Of a DNA stretch of 15,418 bases, positions 7,504 through 15,363 are shown piece by piece. Numbering within the stretch: the first letter of the stretch is position 1; every line of letters begins with the position of its first letter. Below the pieces are notes generated by a model. The model ran no database searches. It was not told the DNA's origin and saw only the letters and a list, made by a program, of their open reading frames with translations. The DNA is from Stramenopiles sp. TOSAG23-6 (Eukaryota; Sar), in assembly GCA_900128565.1 (NCBI GenBank), contig LT636116.1, positions 1 to 15,418 on the forward strand, given 5' to 3'. Both the position numbers and the translations under genes were made by a program.

Positions 7504-8515
7504 TTACATATTAATACTTGAACTTTCTTTTAGTAAAGTATTCATTGATACTTTAAGCTTTAATAACTCTGCTTCTTTTTTTTCAATCATTCTTTCCAGT
7601 TTTCTACGCTTTACAGATCGTCTGGATCTTGATTTGTCTGTATTGTGAAAAAATATTTAAAAAAAAAAAAAATGTTAGGTACAAAATTTCGTATGAAATG
7701 ATTTTTTTTTAAATTTTTGTTAAAAAACATACATCTATCCACCATTGTACACAAATCAGGCCCAACGATGCCTTTAGAACTACTAAGTGGTATTTCATAT
7801 GCTTCATCGGCGTTAAATGGTTTAATTTTATGATCTTTTCCTAAAATCTCCGGACAATGTATTTTGGAAACATATTTCAAATTTTTTTTTACCAAAAAAA
7901 AAAAAAAATTGTTAGGTACAAAATTTACTATAAAAAAAAAAAAAAAATCGATTTTTTTGTAAAAAAAAAAAATAAAACAAACATGCAATGTGCCCTCACT
8001 AATAGATTTAATGCTATACAACAAATCATATGCTACTACTTCATTTATAGTGGAATCCTTCTTATATTTCGGATGTTCAGACACGAATTTCCGCATCCAT
8101 GCTGCATTTGTGAGAAGCTCCCCAGTAGCCCTCATGACAATAAATTCCAAATATTTGTTTACAGTAAGTCTAGTGGTATGTATTGTGAAAAAATATTTTT
8201 TTTGTTTTTTTGAGATTTTTAATTTTTTTTGTTTTTTTTTGTTAGGTACAAAATTTCGTACGAAAAAAAAAAATTAAATTCAAAATTGAAAAAAATGTAA
8301 CATACACTATCACATTTGATGGTATCTAAATAAGCATGAATCAGAGGAACAAAACCAGGGAAGAAGTTCCCTTTTCCAATGAGTATTTCGAGAGCAGTCA
8401 TTTCAATTGAGCCATCATGTATTTTGGAAAAATATTTAAAAAAAAAATCTAAAAAAAATCGTTAGGTACAAAATTTCGTACGAAAAAAAAATTCGATTTT
8501 TTTTTTTTTTTTACC

Positions 8516-8546
<31 letters not shown>

Positions 8547-9174
8547 AAACGTACATGGTCACTATGTATCGCACATTTTTTTATTCCTTTTTCCGATTTA
8601 CATTCATTTTCAGATGGAGGCGCTAAATGTTTACGAAACCAAAATTTTTCTTTATTCACTGCATCAACGTTATACAATGTAGAAAAATATTTTTTTTGGT
8701 AAAATTTGTTAGGTACAAAATTTCGTATGAAAAATGTTTTAATTTTTTTTTTTTAGGAAAAAAAAACTACATGCGCTCTTTTAAGACTTTCATCAATCTT
8801 TGATATTGGTATATACATATTCAAATCGAATGCAAGAATAACACGAGATACAAGAACTACAAAGACAGTAAATGCAGCATTTTCAAAGTCTGTTATTTGA
8901 GCTTCCATTGGTCGAAATTCTGTTCGCCATCCAATGTGATGATGTTTTTTCTGAGAATTCGTGTTTTCTTCATCCTCTGAATTATTTTTTGTTTTTTTTC
9001 GTTTTCTATTTTTTTCTACATAAGAGTCAACTGAAGAAATATCATCATCAGAATGATGAGAAGGAGTCGTTGGAGGTGAATCAGGCATATGATTGTTGTT
9101 CGACGCTGGTGGAGGTTTCCAACGGACAGTTTGCCAATTTGTAGACTGAATATTTTCCCATGTATTGTGTAGAA

Positions 9175-9218
<44 letters not shown>

Positions 9219-10630
9219 TCGTTAGGTACAAAATTTCGTACGAAAAAAATGTTTGGAAAAAAAAAAAAAAACATACAGTGATCAGAGTCTCGCTCGTCGT
9301 CTAGCTCAACACGCTCTTTAAACACAACTAATGGATCCCGGACGAAAAGATGAGCAATATGAGCGGCTAAAACATCATCAACGCCACCTCGTTTCAACTC
9401 CTCTTTCACGTCTTCATCAATAGCAACTGGTACATCATTATAGCATTCACTACATGTATTGTGAAAAATATTTTTTTTTTTTTGATTTTTTTTGTTAGGT
9501 ACGGAATTTCGTACGAAAACCAAAAATAAAAATTAAAAAAAAAAATAAAACATACATGAATGGATGTCTTTTCCTGCTTTATGGTTACATATAAAATGCG
9601 AAATAGAATCGTATCTAGACTTGTACAGACGTTTTTCACCAAATCCTGCCATTTCTTTTTTAGATTTTGTTCCATTGAGTTGTACTGCAGGTGGAGAATG
9701 ACTTCGAATAGCGGAGCAAGAATCACCAGCATAAATGCCACTCTCTTCAGGTGTGCGATCATCAACACTAGCAGCAATATAACGCCATCGAGCATCCGTA
9801 TTGAGTAATTTCCCGCGCATGATAGGACATGCTGCTGTTAATGCCAACATGACTGGAGCAAATACTGCTAAAGCATCATACAAATGGCGGGACTCTTGGA
9901 TATCACAACATTGAAAAGTAACCTGCAGGCAACAGCAGCCCATGCCAAACGCCATACAGTCCATGTGCACTTGACGATCACTTGGTGGAGTATTCGTATC
10001 TCGAAATACTGGAGCAGTAATATTTACACGACTACCTCGACGCATTCTAATATTTTGTGTTAATGTTTTGAAACGAGGGTGAGGATTAATACACTCATCC
10101 GGAACATAAGCAGATTTTGAGTATTGACCAGGGACTTGTGCCTTGGGTACTGTAAAGTCACCAACACCTAATAGCGGAAAGGCAACGGTAGATATCGCTG
10201 ATTCATTGGGACGTAAAACTTTGATAAGTCGATTACGACGATTACGCATATTACGTTCTACTGCAATGAGATCACTTGTGTAACCACCGTATGCAGTACG
10301 TGGTGTTGCTTCAACCATCCATGAACCGTATTCTACATGCCAGTTACACTCGCCCAGTAGAGCATCTTCTCTACCTCTTTGATTCTCCATGGTAGATAGT
10401 TCTTCAATTATTTCATGAGCACGTAAAGAAACGCGCACGCGCTTTTCTTCGTGGTCAAAAGCAACGATGTGATATTCAACTTCGTCACCCCACATAAGCA
10501 CATCACCTTTGAGATTACGCATTCTACGCCAAATTGTCAAGAACTGTTGAACACCGTGCTCACGAACATACTTTATCACGGATAGAGAATCATTCCATGG
10601 TAATGGAGTCCCTGTTTCAAGAAAACCCAT
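7504..10630 (-). CDS. GCLC: Glutamate-cysteine ligase catalytic subunit, eight exons
   Basis: Exons: 10630-9557, 9454-9278, 9160-8772, 8672-8556, 8417-8307, 8178-7984, 7857-7734, 7638-7504 (2322 nt, 773 residues). The cytosolic enzyme joins glutamate to cysteine using ATP, the first and limiting step of glutathione synthesis. It matches the eukaryotic family end to end: start MGFLETGTPLPWND, WGDEVEYHIVAFD near residue 47, HPRFKTLTQNIRMRRG, FGMGCCCLQVTFQCCDI, ASVDDRTPEE, AAHIAHLFVRDPLVVF, WENIQSTNWQTVRWKPPP, GWRTEFRPMEAQITDFENAA, then FFPGFVPLIHAYLD and RATGELLTNAAWMRKF. The animal protein is about 637 residues; the excess here is a 57-residue Ser/Asp/Lys-rich insert after KPPP (about 436-492) and a C-terminal basic, Glu/Lys/Leu-rich tail (exon 8, 44 residues). 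Exon 1 holds 358 codons without an intron; seven introns crowd the remaining 415. Confidence 0.97.
7639..7733 (-). mobile_element. Ligase intron 7 (introner family)
   Basis: A 95 bp minus-strand intron starting TGTATGTTTTTTA and ending TTTTTCACAATACA, followed by G instead of the usual T. It can therefore be read as TG...CA (joining R|DKSRS) or as canonical GT...AG shifted by one base (R-Y-KSRS); both keep the long frame to the TAA at 7504. Without this splice the exon frame ends after eight codons. Confidence 0.8.
7858..7983 (-). mobile_element. Ligase intron 6 (introner family)
   Basis: A 126 bp minus-strand intron between GTLH and CPEILG, matching the family's conserved CPE(L/I)LG. It starts TGTTTGTTTTATT and ends GAAATATGTTTCC-AAAATACA. 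The core palindrome is decayed (ATAGTAAATTTTGTACC) but the TAAC box is intact, 54 bases from the 3' end. Confidence 0.9.
8179..8306 (-). mobile_element. Ligase intron 5 (introner family)
   Basis: A 128 bp minus-strand intron between KCDS and TTRLTVNKYLEF. It starts TGTATGTTACATT, has a complete core with TTCGTACGAA, and ends TTTTTCACAATACA. The joined segment has exactly the length of the corresponding segment of the animal enzyme, so the junction is fixed to within one base. Confidence 0.92.
8418..8555 (-). mobile_element. Ligase intron 4 (introner family)
   Basis: A 138 bp minus-strand intron, start TGTACGTTTCATT, complete core (GTTAGG at 8461 on the plus strand), end AAATATTTTTCC-AAAATACA. 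It joins SDH to DGSIEMTALEIL. No AG occurs between the TAAC box and the junction except one directly after the box, from which translation would meet a stop. Confidence 0.9.
8673..8771 (-). mobile_element. Ligase intron 3 (introner family)
   Basis: A 99 bp minus-strand intron starting TGTAGTTTTTTTTT and ending TTTCTACATTGTA, with core palindrome half-decayed (CATACGAAATTTTGTACC). Joining gives SLKRAH-NVDAV, the same length as the animal enzyme. Ending the intron at the earlier TACA instead puts a TGA in frame unless the 5' cut also moves, so the boundary is GTA|T or, with a two-residue insertion, TACA|TTG. Confidence 0.8.
9161..9277 (-). mobile_element. Ligase intron 2 (introner family)
   Basis: A 117 bp minus-strand intron that splits DSDH|WENIQSTNW, one of the most conserved stretches of the enzyme. 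Start TGTATGTTTTTT, complete core with TTCGTACGAA, a long A/T run, end TATTTCTACACAATACA. Only three phasings are possible here (TG...CA, GT...AT, TA...TG); none is GT...AG. Confidence 0.93.
9455..9556 (-). mobile_element. Ligase intron 1 (introner family)
   Basis: A 102 bp minus-strand intron, start TGTATGTTTTATT, complete core (GTTAGG at 9494 on the plus strand), end ATTTTTCACAATACA. It joins GKDIHS to CSECYNDVP in frame. The bases CATGTA occur at both edges, so the exact cut is ambiguous by several bases. The nearest AG, in GTAGTG after the junction, gives the wrong frame. Confidence 0.9.
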
Positions 10631-11023
10631 TTATATAATACAAGTTCTGACAATGAATCACTAAAACAATACAACTTATTCTAGTGTGTTGTGCCACACA
10701 ACTTGTGGAGAGAGATGATCGAAAACAAAAGATATAAGAAAAACACATGTTTTTTTCGTTCGTTTCTTGCGGTGGCCAAAAAAATAGCAAAGTTTTCGTG
10801 TTTTTAGTTAGTTCCGTCATTTTTTAATTTTTAAAAAAATTTTAAAAACGTATTCTTCGCGTATCTTCAATAGCTACTCGGCGGAACATATTATTACTAC
10901 ACATTCCCTCCTTCAGATTATGAACATTTCGATATTCTAACATTTCTGAAACATTGTAAAAGACATCGTCTGACTAGAGATAAATTTGGTAACGTGAAAT
11001 TAAATATCGCTATATAAAGTGAT
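10631..11023. promoter_or_regulatory. Divergent intergenic region between ligase and unknown gene
   Basis: This 393 bp must hold the 5' regions of both the ligase (-) and the next gene (+). Visible elements are an interrupted palindrome GTTGTG-CCA-CACAAC at 10688-10702 and T/A-rich blocks around 10800-10850. The final 40 bp before the plus-strand ATG include TATCGCTATATAAAG, a possible TATA-like box. No introner copy is present. Confidence 0.45.
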
Positions 11024-12028
11024 ATGGAAAATAAGAAACTTGTTGCGTGTTACGAAAGTTCTATATTTGGCAATACACAGAAATATGGCATTCCGTTAGT
11101 GTTTGATCAACTTCAACTAATACAAAACATATTAGAAGAAGAGTTCGACATAACAGAAGAAGAGTCGAACTGTGAAAAAAGGAAAACAATAATGAACATA
11201 GTAACGCTCATACGAAAAAATTTACAAAAACTCATATATCAACAACCAAATACATTTAGAAGTAAATCAGTTAAACAGCAAAGGACGGCACAAAACATAT
11301 TTGTGAAGTTAAAGAGTGTCGTGTCAACATTATTTCTAAAGTATGAAACGGAATTTTCACATCTAAACAATGACAACATAAGTAAAATAATCGAAACAAT
11401 AATTCGAGAAAGCATAATGACAGTAGCACATACAATTGATCCAATTCCGTATTTACTAAACGCCGGATTGTATAAAGCAAAAGGAAGCATCAAAGGTAGA
11501 AGATGTCCTTGTTTAGATTGCCAAGAAAGTAGTAAAAAAATACACGATGCAAAACAAATTCAAAAGAAAATACTGAATCCAGCATATATAATAAAACAAT
11601 ATAAACCACAGAAAGATCCATTTCCAATATGGTATATATATTCTAACCCAGACGATATTCATGGCTATAAAACTGAAGAAAAAAAGAAAAGTCTTCATGT
11701 AAAAAATCCAGAAATATGGGGATATGATCCTACAAAGCGAATAGGATATAGAGTCCGACACAAAATAACAAAAAAATTTCCTGTATTTGGTGAAGGAGTT
11801 TTTGAAAAATATAAAGGAGCAAGACGAGTCTACATAAATGCATTAAACAAAATTGAACTAAACAATTTAGTCTTTAGTCAACTTAATTATGAACATCAAA
11901 AAAAGTTACGTGAATATATCAAACTAATGATAAACCGTAGCAAGCTATGTGTTCCCGACAGTGGGTGGGTCGGACATGGCCAAACATATACCTATGGTCA
12001 TGCCAAGCCAAGTTTTTTTGAAGTGTGA
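11024..12028 (+). CDS. Hypothetical protein with a CPCLDC motif
   Basis: A 334-residue intronless open frame that I do not recognise. It is lysine/isoleucine/asparagine-rich and more A-rich on the coding strand than its neighbours. The N-terminal 160 residues look helical, with a charged stretch EEEFDITEEESN. In the middle is GRRCPCLDCQESSKK, a Cys-x-Cys-x-x-Cys cluster that could bind a metal. The C-terminal half is rich in aromatic and basic residues (WYIYSNPDDIHGY, RIGYRVRHKITKKFPVFGEG) and ends with GWVGHGQTYTYGHAKPSFFEV. No signal peptide or membrane span is seen. ATG at 11024 is the first in frame. Confidence 0.65.
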   Translation: MENKKLVACYESSIFGNTQKYGIPLVFDQLQLIQNILEEEFDITEEESNCEKRKTIMNIVTLIRKNLQKLIYQQPNTFRSKSVKQQRTAQNIFVKLKSVVSTLFLKYETEFSHLNNDNISKIIETIIRESIMTVAHTIDPIPYLLNAGLYKAKGSIKGRRCPCLDCQESSKKIHDAKQIQKKILNPAYIIKQYKPQKDPFPIWYIYSNPDDIHGYKTEEKKKSLHVKNPEIWGYDPTKRIGYRVRHKITKKFPVFGEGVFEKYKGARRVYINALNKIELNNLVFSQLNYEHQKKLREYIKLMINRSKLCVPDSGWVGHGQTYTYGHAKPSFFEV

Positions 12029-12444
12029 ATCAATATGTTAAACAACTTCAATATAAATTAAATATATCTGGGGGGTTTTTTCTTGATATATTATTATTTC
12101 ACTTATATGGCACCATATATCAACATATGCAGTGTGTCGGGCGCTATTCTTTTCCTTGATAGTTTTTGTGTTTGTACTTCCTTCAAGATTTTGATTATGC
12201 TTCAAAATTCAAAATATTTTCATGCCGCGTCCCATGGCATTTGTTTTATATAATTATTTAAAATCGTCTTCCATAAGAGAGTTTTATCACTGGTTGAACT
12301 TGTTATGAAAAAAAACAGGATTTTTTTTTGGATTTATTTCGAATTTTTCGTCGAATTTGACAAGCTTGAAGCATCCTCCTAAAACTACTATAGTGTTGAC
12401 AAGAATGCAGTAATTAGATAAAATGCGTTGACTTACGAAATTTA
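12029..12444. other. Intergenic region before the SNARE gene
   Basis: This 416 bp has no gene. It contains a GGGGGG-TTTTTT stretch near 12070, a perfect inverted repeat TATATGG-CA-CCATATA at 12104-12119, and a TTTGTACTTCCTTCA string near 12172-12186 that also occurs near 5447-5461 downstream of the PrsW gene. No TATA or introner element is clear. Confidence 0.5.
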
Positions 12445-13564
12445 ATGTCGGAAGTCGGAGTTGCCGCTATCACCAAGTCTTCAGATCCATATTACGGGGC
12501 GCGAGATAGTATCCAAGTGTCACTTCTCGATGCTGAGCGGAACTGCAGTGAGTTACAGTCTCTACTGAGTTCTTTACAATCATCTTCGAGTTCACGAGAT
12601 ACTGTTGTCCCAAAACTGAACTCAGCATCATTGCAAAGTGCCAAAGAAATGACTACATCGATATGCTCTGAAGTGGCTCATTTAGAGGTTTCTCGTCAGG
12701 AGCTTTCTCGTGCAGTCTCGATGGCAAAAAAAGTAGAAAAGGAAGAAAGCAATGAAAAATTTCGTCATCTGGATGCCTTGGAAATTAGTACCCGTGAAAG
12801 TTTCATGCGTGATTTGAAATTTCGAATTGAAGAAATGAATCATGTACTTGATAAAGCAACTACATTCCTCGATGCTGCCGAGGAATCGTTTACATCGGGT
12901 GGAGTACAAGATTCATTTGCCAATAAACATTTCAATGCATTGAAAACAGTCAGTCATAAAAACACGATAAACAGCAATCATAGTAATAATAGTACCCATA
13001 TGCATTCTTCTTCCCCGTATGGAATATTTGATAAAAAGATAACAATGGATGATTGGGATGATGAAGAAGAAACTTCTGGACTCATTCCTGTCATGACAAA
13101 AGACCATCGTCGGAATTTATTTGGACATGTTGACACGTGTATGTTTTCATCATGAATTTATGAATTTATTTTTTTTTTTATTTTTTCGTACGAAATTTCG
13201 TACCTAACGAATTTTTTCCACCCATTTTTTTTTCCACAGTACATCTGATTCACACTTAGCTGTAGGTGGAGGACGTCAATGTATTGTCGATTTAGAGATG
13301 CAGCAAAATGAACATTTGAGTAAAATGTCTGATGCTCTACATCGTATTGGTGGTTCTGCATTAGCCATTGGAATAGAGCTCGATGAGCACAAGAAAATTG
13401 TGGATACCCTTGAAGACGACGTTGATACAACACAGATGATGATGGATCGAGGCTTAGGCAAAGTGAAGGATTTGTTAGATACCGACTCAAATTGTCATAT
13501 CACCATTATATTTGCTCTCATAGCCATTGCAATACTTCTTATTATAGCAATAGTTTTTTATTAA
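12445..13564 (+). CDS. Qc-SNARE, syntaxin-6/10/61 type, two exons
   Basis: Exons 12445-13137 and 13244-13564 (338 codons, 337 residues, TAA stop). Syntaxin-6-type proteins act in fusion of vesicles at the trans-Golgi network and endosomes, as the Qc helix of a four-helix SNARE bundle. The N-terminus begins DPYYGARDSIQ, like the family's DPF(Y/F) start, and residues 15-150 form the helical N-terminal domain, including HLDALEISTRESFMRDLKF, equivalent to the family's LD..E...R..F segment. A low-complexity Asn/Ser/His linker follows (about 168-195). Exon 2 carries the SNARE motif (EHLSKMSDALHRIGGSALAIGIELDEHKK onward, shown in two parts here: EHLSKMSDALHRIGG and IELDEHKK) and a C-terminal membrane anchor near 313-335. 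The central-layer glutamine is replaced by His280. Confidence 0.82.
13138..13243 (+). mobile_element. SNARE intron (introner family) with a usable AG
   Basis: A 106 bp plus-strand intron starting TGTATGTTTTC, containing TTTCGTACGAAATTTCGTACC followed by TAAC, and ending TTTTTTTTTCCACAG-TACA. Unlike the others it has a pyrimidine tract and CACAG four bases before the family terminus. Cut as TG...CA it gives DT|SDSHL; cut as GT...AG (13137-13239) it gives DT-T-SDSHL. Both are in frame. Confidence 0.88.
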
Positions 13565-13658
13565 GTTTTAAGTATGCTTTAATTTATAAATAACCAAAAA
13601 CAAAAAAGTAAAAGAAGTGGTTGCTTATATTTGGAGATTTTCAATTCTTTTCTTAAAC

Positions 13659-14132
13659 TCAGTCAACAATATTTATCGCTGGACCCTCTTCCACACGTTC
13701 AAGAGTTTTGTGTGTTATATCTGTTACTATATCTGATGTTGCATTAGTTACTGACACGTCAGGAGTTTTTTCATTTGTCTTATTTTCACAGGAAACAACA
13801 GCGCTTTCCTTGCTTTTAAGCTGCTGAACCTGATACTCAAAGCTCGTAATGCACTCAACAGCGGCTTGCAAAATTGAACCTTTATCTCGCTTTCCAACAT
13901 CCCATCCAAAATCATCTAGTGTAGCCTTCATTTCCTTCATAAGTACATTAATTTGTTTTGTTCGTTTTCGTTCCACTTCACGATGTAACGCTTTACTTTC
14001 CTCTACCGTACGTCGTCTCTTACGACCGACTTTTTTTTTCTCAGGTGGAGTGCCGACTGGAATCACTTTACCATCGCCTGTCGCCATGACAGGTAATGGT
14101 TCTGGAGGTGGGGGAGGCAGAGGGGAGGACAT
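13659..14132 (-). CDS. bHLH domain protein
   Basis: A 157-residue protein with a proline-rich N-terminus (MSSPLPPPPPEPLP), a basic stretch KKKVGRKRRR that could be a nuclear signal, and a basic helix-loop-helix domain at about 45-108. The basic region HREVERKRTKQIN has His50, Glu54, Arg55 and Arg57 at the positions that contact E-box DNA in Max/USF-type factors, but Thr58 where CACGTG-binding factors have Arg. Helix 1 is QINVLMKEMKATLDD and helix 2 is DKGSILQAAVECITSFEYQV, running into a short QQLKSKE extension but no clear leucine zipper. The C-terminus is acidic and threonine/valine-rich. It is probably a transcription factor; its targets are unknown. Intronless, with stop TGA at 13659. Confidence 0.87.
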   Translation of the reverse strand: MSSPLPPPPPEPLPVMATGDGKVIPVGTPPEKKKVGRKRRRTVEESKALHREVERKRTKQINVLMKEMKATLDDFGWDVGKRDKGSILQAAVECITSFEYQVQQLKSKESAVVSCENKTNEKTPDVSVTNATSDIVTDITHKTLERVEEGPAINIVD

Positions 14133-14232
14133 GTATTCTATACGATTACTCTTTTAATCTAATATAATACACATTTGTGAAACACCATTGGGTAGACTGT
14201 GGCAGATTGAGTACGTAATTACTAATTTTGAT

Positions 14233-14263
<31 letters not shown>

Positions 14264-14518
14264 CAACAACAACTCAAAGGGACTTGGACTTCTAAAAAAA
14301 AAAGCCCTAACCCTTGGCAAAAATTCTTATAGGAGATTGATCACAAAAATGGTACAAATTTTCTTACTTAAAAAATATAGCTATTTTTCACTTCGGTTAC
14401 ATTTTTTTCATGGTAAAATTAGTAAGCCCTCCATATCAAACAAATCAATATCAACAAATTTGAATTACTTGTAGCAAATTTCATTGAAAACCAAACAAAT
14501 TAGCATATACAAGGAATC
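14133..14518. promoter_or_regulatory. Divergent promoter region between bHLH and CFAP47 genes
   Basis: This 386 bp separates two divergent start codons. It contains a CAA microsatellite at about 14236-14274, an A-run followed by GCCCTAACCC near 14295-14315, and AT-rich sequence up to the CFAP47 ATG. No core-promoter element is convincing and no introner copy is seen. Confidence 0.5.
14234..14274. repeat. CAA trinucleotide microsatellite
   Basis: About twelve CAA units with one interruption (ACACAAC) lie between the divergent bHLH and CFAP47 genes. It is outside any coding frame I support, unlike the short CAA run at 5729-5741, which encodes polycysteine on the other strand. Confidence 0.95.
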
Positions 14519-15363
14519 ATGGATACAGAAGGTGGTGTTGCAGAGGAAAAAGGTTCTTCTTCCCCTCGCGTTTCAGCTCAAGTCTCTTCCGTCGTTCAAA
14601 AGAATGTCGGAATTCGTGTTTATCCTCCCGCCCTCGATTTCGTTGGTGTTGAATTTGGACCTCTTTACGTTATGACAGTGTCTGTTCAAAACACAGACTC
14701 AAAAGTGCGAAGAATACGCATAAAACCACCCACATCAAAGTTTTTTCGCTTAGCTTATTTTCCAAATACAGCAGTAGCCCCAGGTCTAGACGCTGAATTT
14801 GAAGTTGAATTTCAAGCCTTAGTCGAACAAGATTATCATGACTCATTAGTTGTTTATTCTGGTGATGATGAAATAGAAATTCCTTTACATGCATATACCC
14901 CAGCACCCAATATTGAGTTTGAAACATTTTGTGATCTTGGTGTGGTCGTTCTTGGTAATAAAATCTCAAAATTTGTTGAATTTACTAATTTTGGACATCG
15001 ACAAGGTGAAATTTCGATCGAGTGCGACGATACTAACTTTATTATATCACCGACGAAATTTGTGATCGGTCCTAAAGGTCATTTCATTGATCAAGATAAA
15101 GACGGTCGTATGGAAGAGGATGAATGGGTTGATTTCCCACGTGATCAATGGTCTCAAAAAATTCGTGTTGAAATTGTTGGACAAGATATTGGGCCATTGA
15201 GGGCTTTAGCACAAATCAAAGTAAAAGGCGTTGATGGTTCCCGGGTTCTTGATATGAATGCTGAAATTGTCGATCAACGACTTGAGCTAGTCCCGACTGG
15301 AGGTGGAGGAGGAAAGGCCGTCACATCAATTCCATTTGGTATCATGTATTTTGGGGAGAGTCG
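14519..15363 (+). CDS. CFAP47: CFAP47-like ciliary protein, first exon (3' partial)
   Basis: The first 281 codons of what in other eukaryotes is a very large axonemal protein associated with the central-pair apparatus of motile flagella. From about residue 35 it shows consecutive ASH/MSP-type immunoglobulin-like beta domains. NTAVAPGLDAEFEVEFQ, YSGDDEIEIPLHAYTP and FCDLGVVVLGNKISKFVEFTN match the N-terminal CFAP47 pattern (VAPGL, DDIIEIPL, DFG), as does IPFGIMYFGESR at the end of the exon. Within the second domain is an extra segment DQDKDGRMEEDE (residues 191-202), a textbook EF-hand calcium loop. The exon ends in E-S-R split after CG at 15363, where an introner begins. HYDIN-like or DLEC1-like proteins are the main alternatives. 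Confidence 0.8.

Noticed and set aside
7857-8277. Plus-strand open frames across ligase exon 6 and adjacent introns
   Set aside because: They run antisense to conserved ligase sequence and extend only through poly-Lys/Phe introner sequence.
9180-9220. Long T/A run in ligase intron 2 as a separate feature
   Set aside because: It is homopolymer expansion inside an introner copy and may include sequencing length error.
3188-9556. The repeats as ciliate-type internal eliminated sequences
   Set aside because: They are strictly in gene sense, carry a branch-like TAAC box and a GTATGT-like start, and lack uniform TA flanks. RNA removal explains these better, though DNA data would be needed to exclude elimination.
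11239-11761. Minus-strand frames opposite the unknown gene
   Set aside because: Overlapping hydrophobic antisense frames typical of A-rich coding DNA; none has a recognisable motif.
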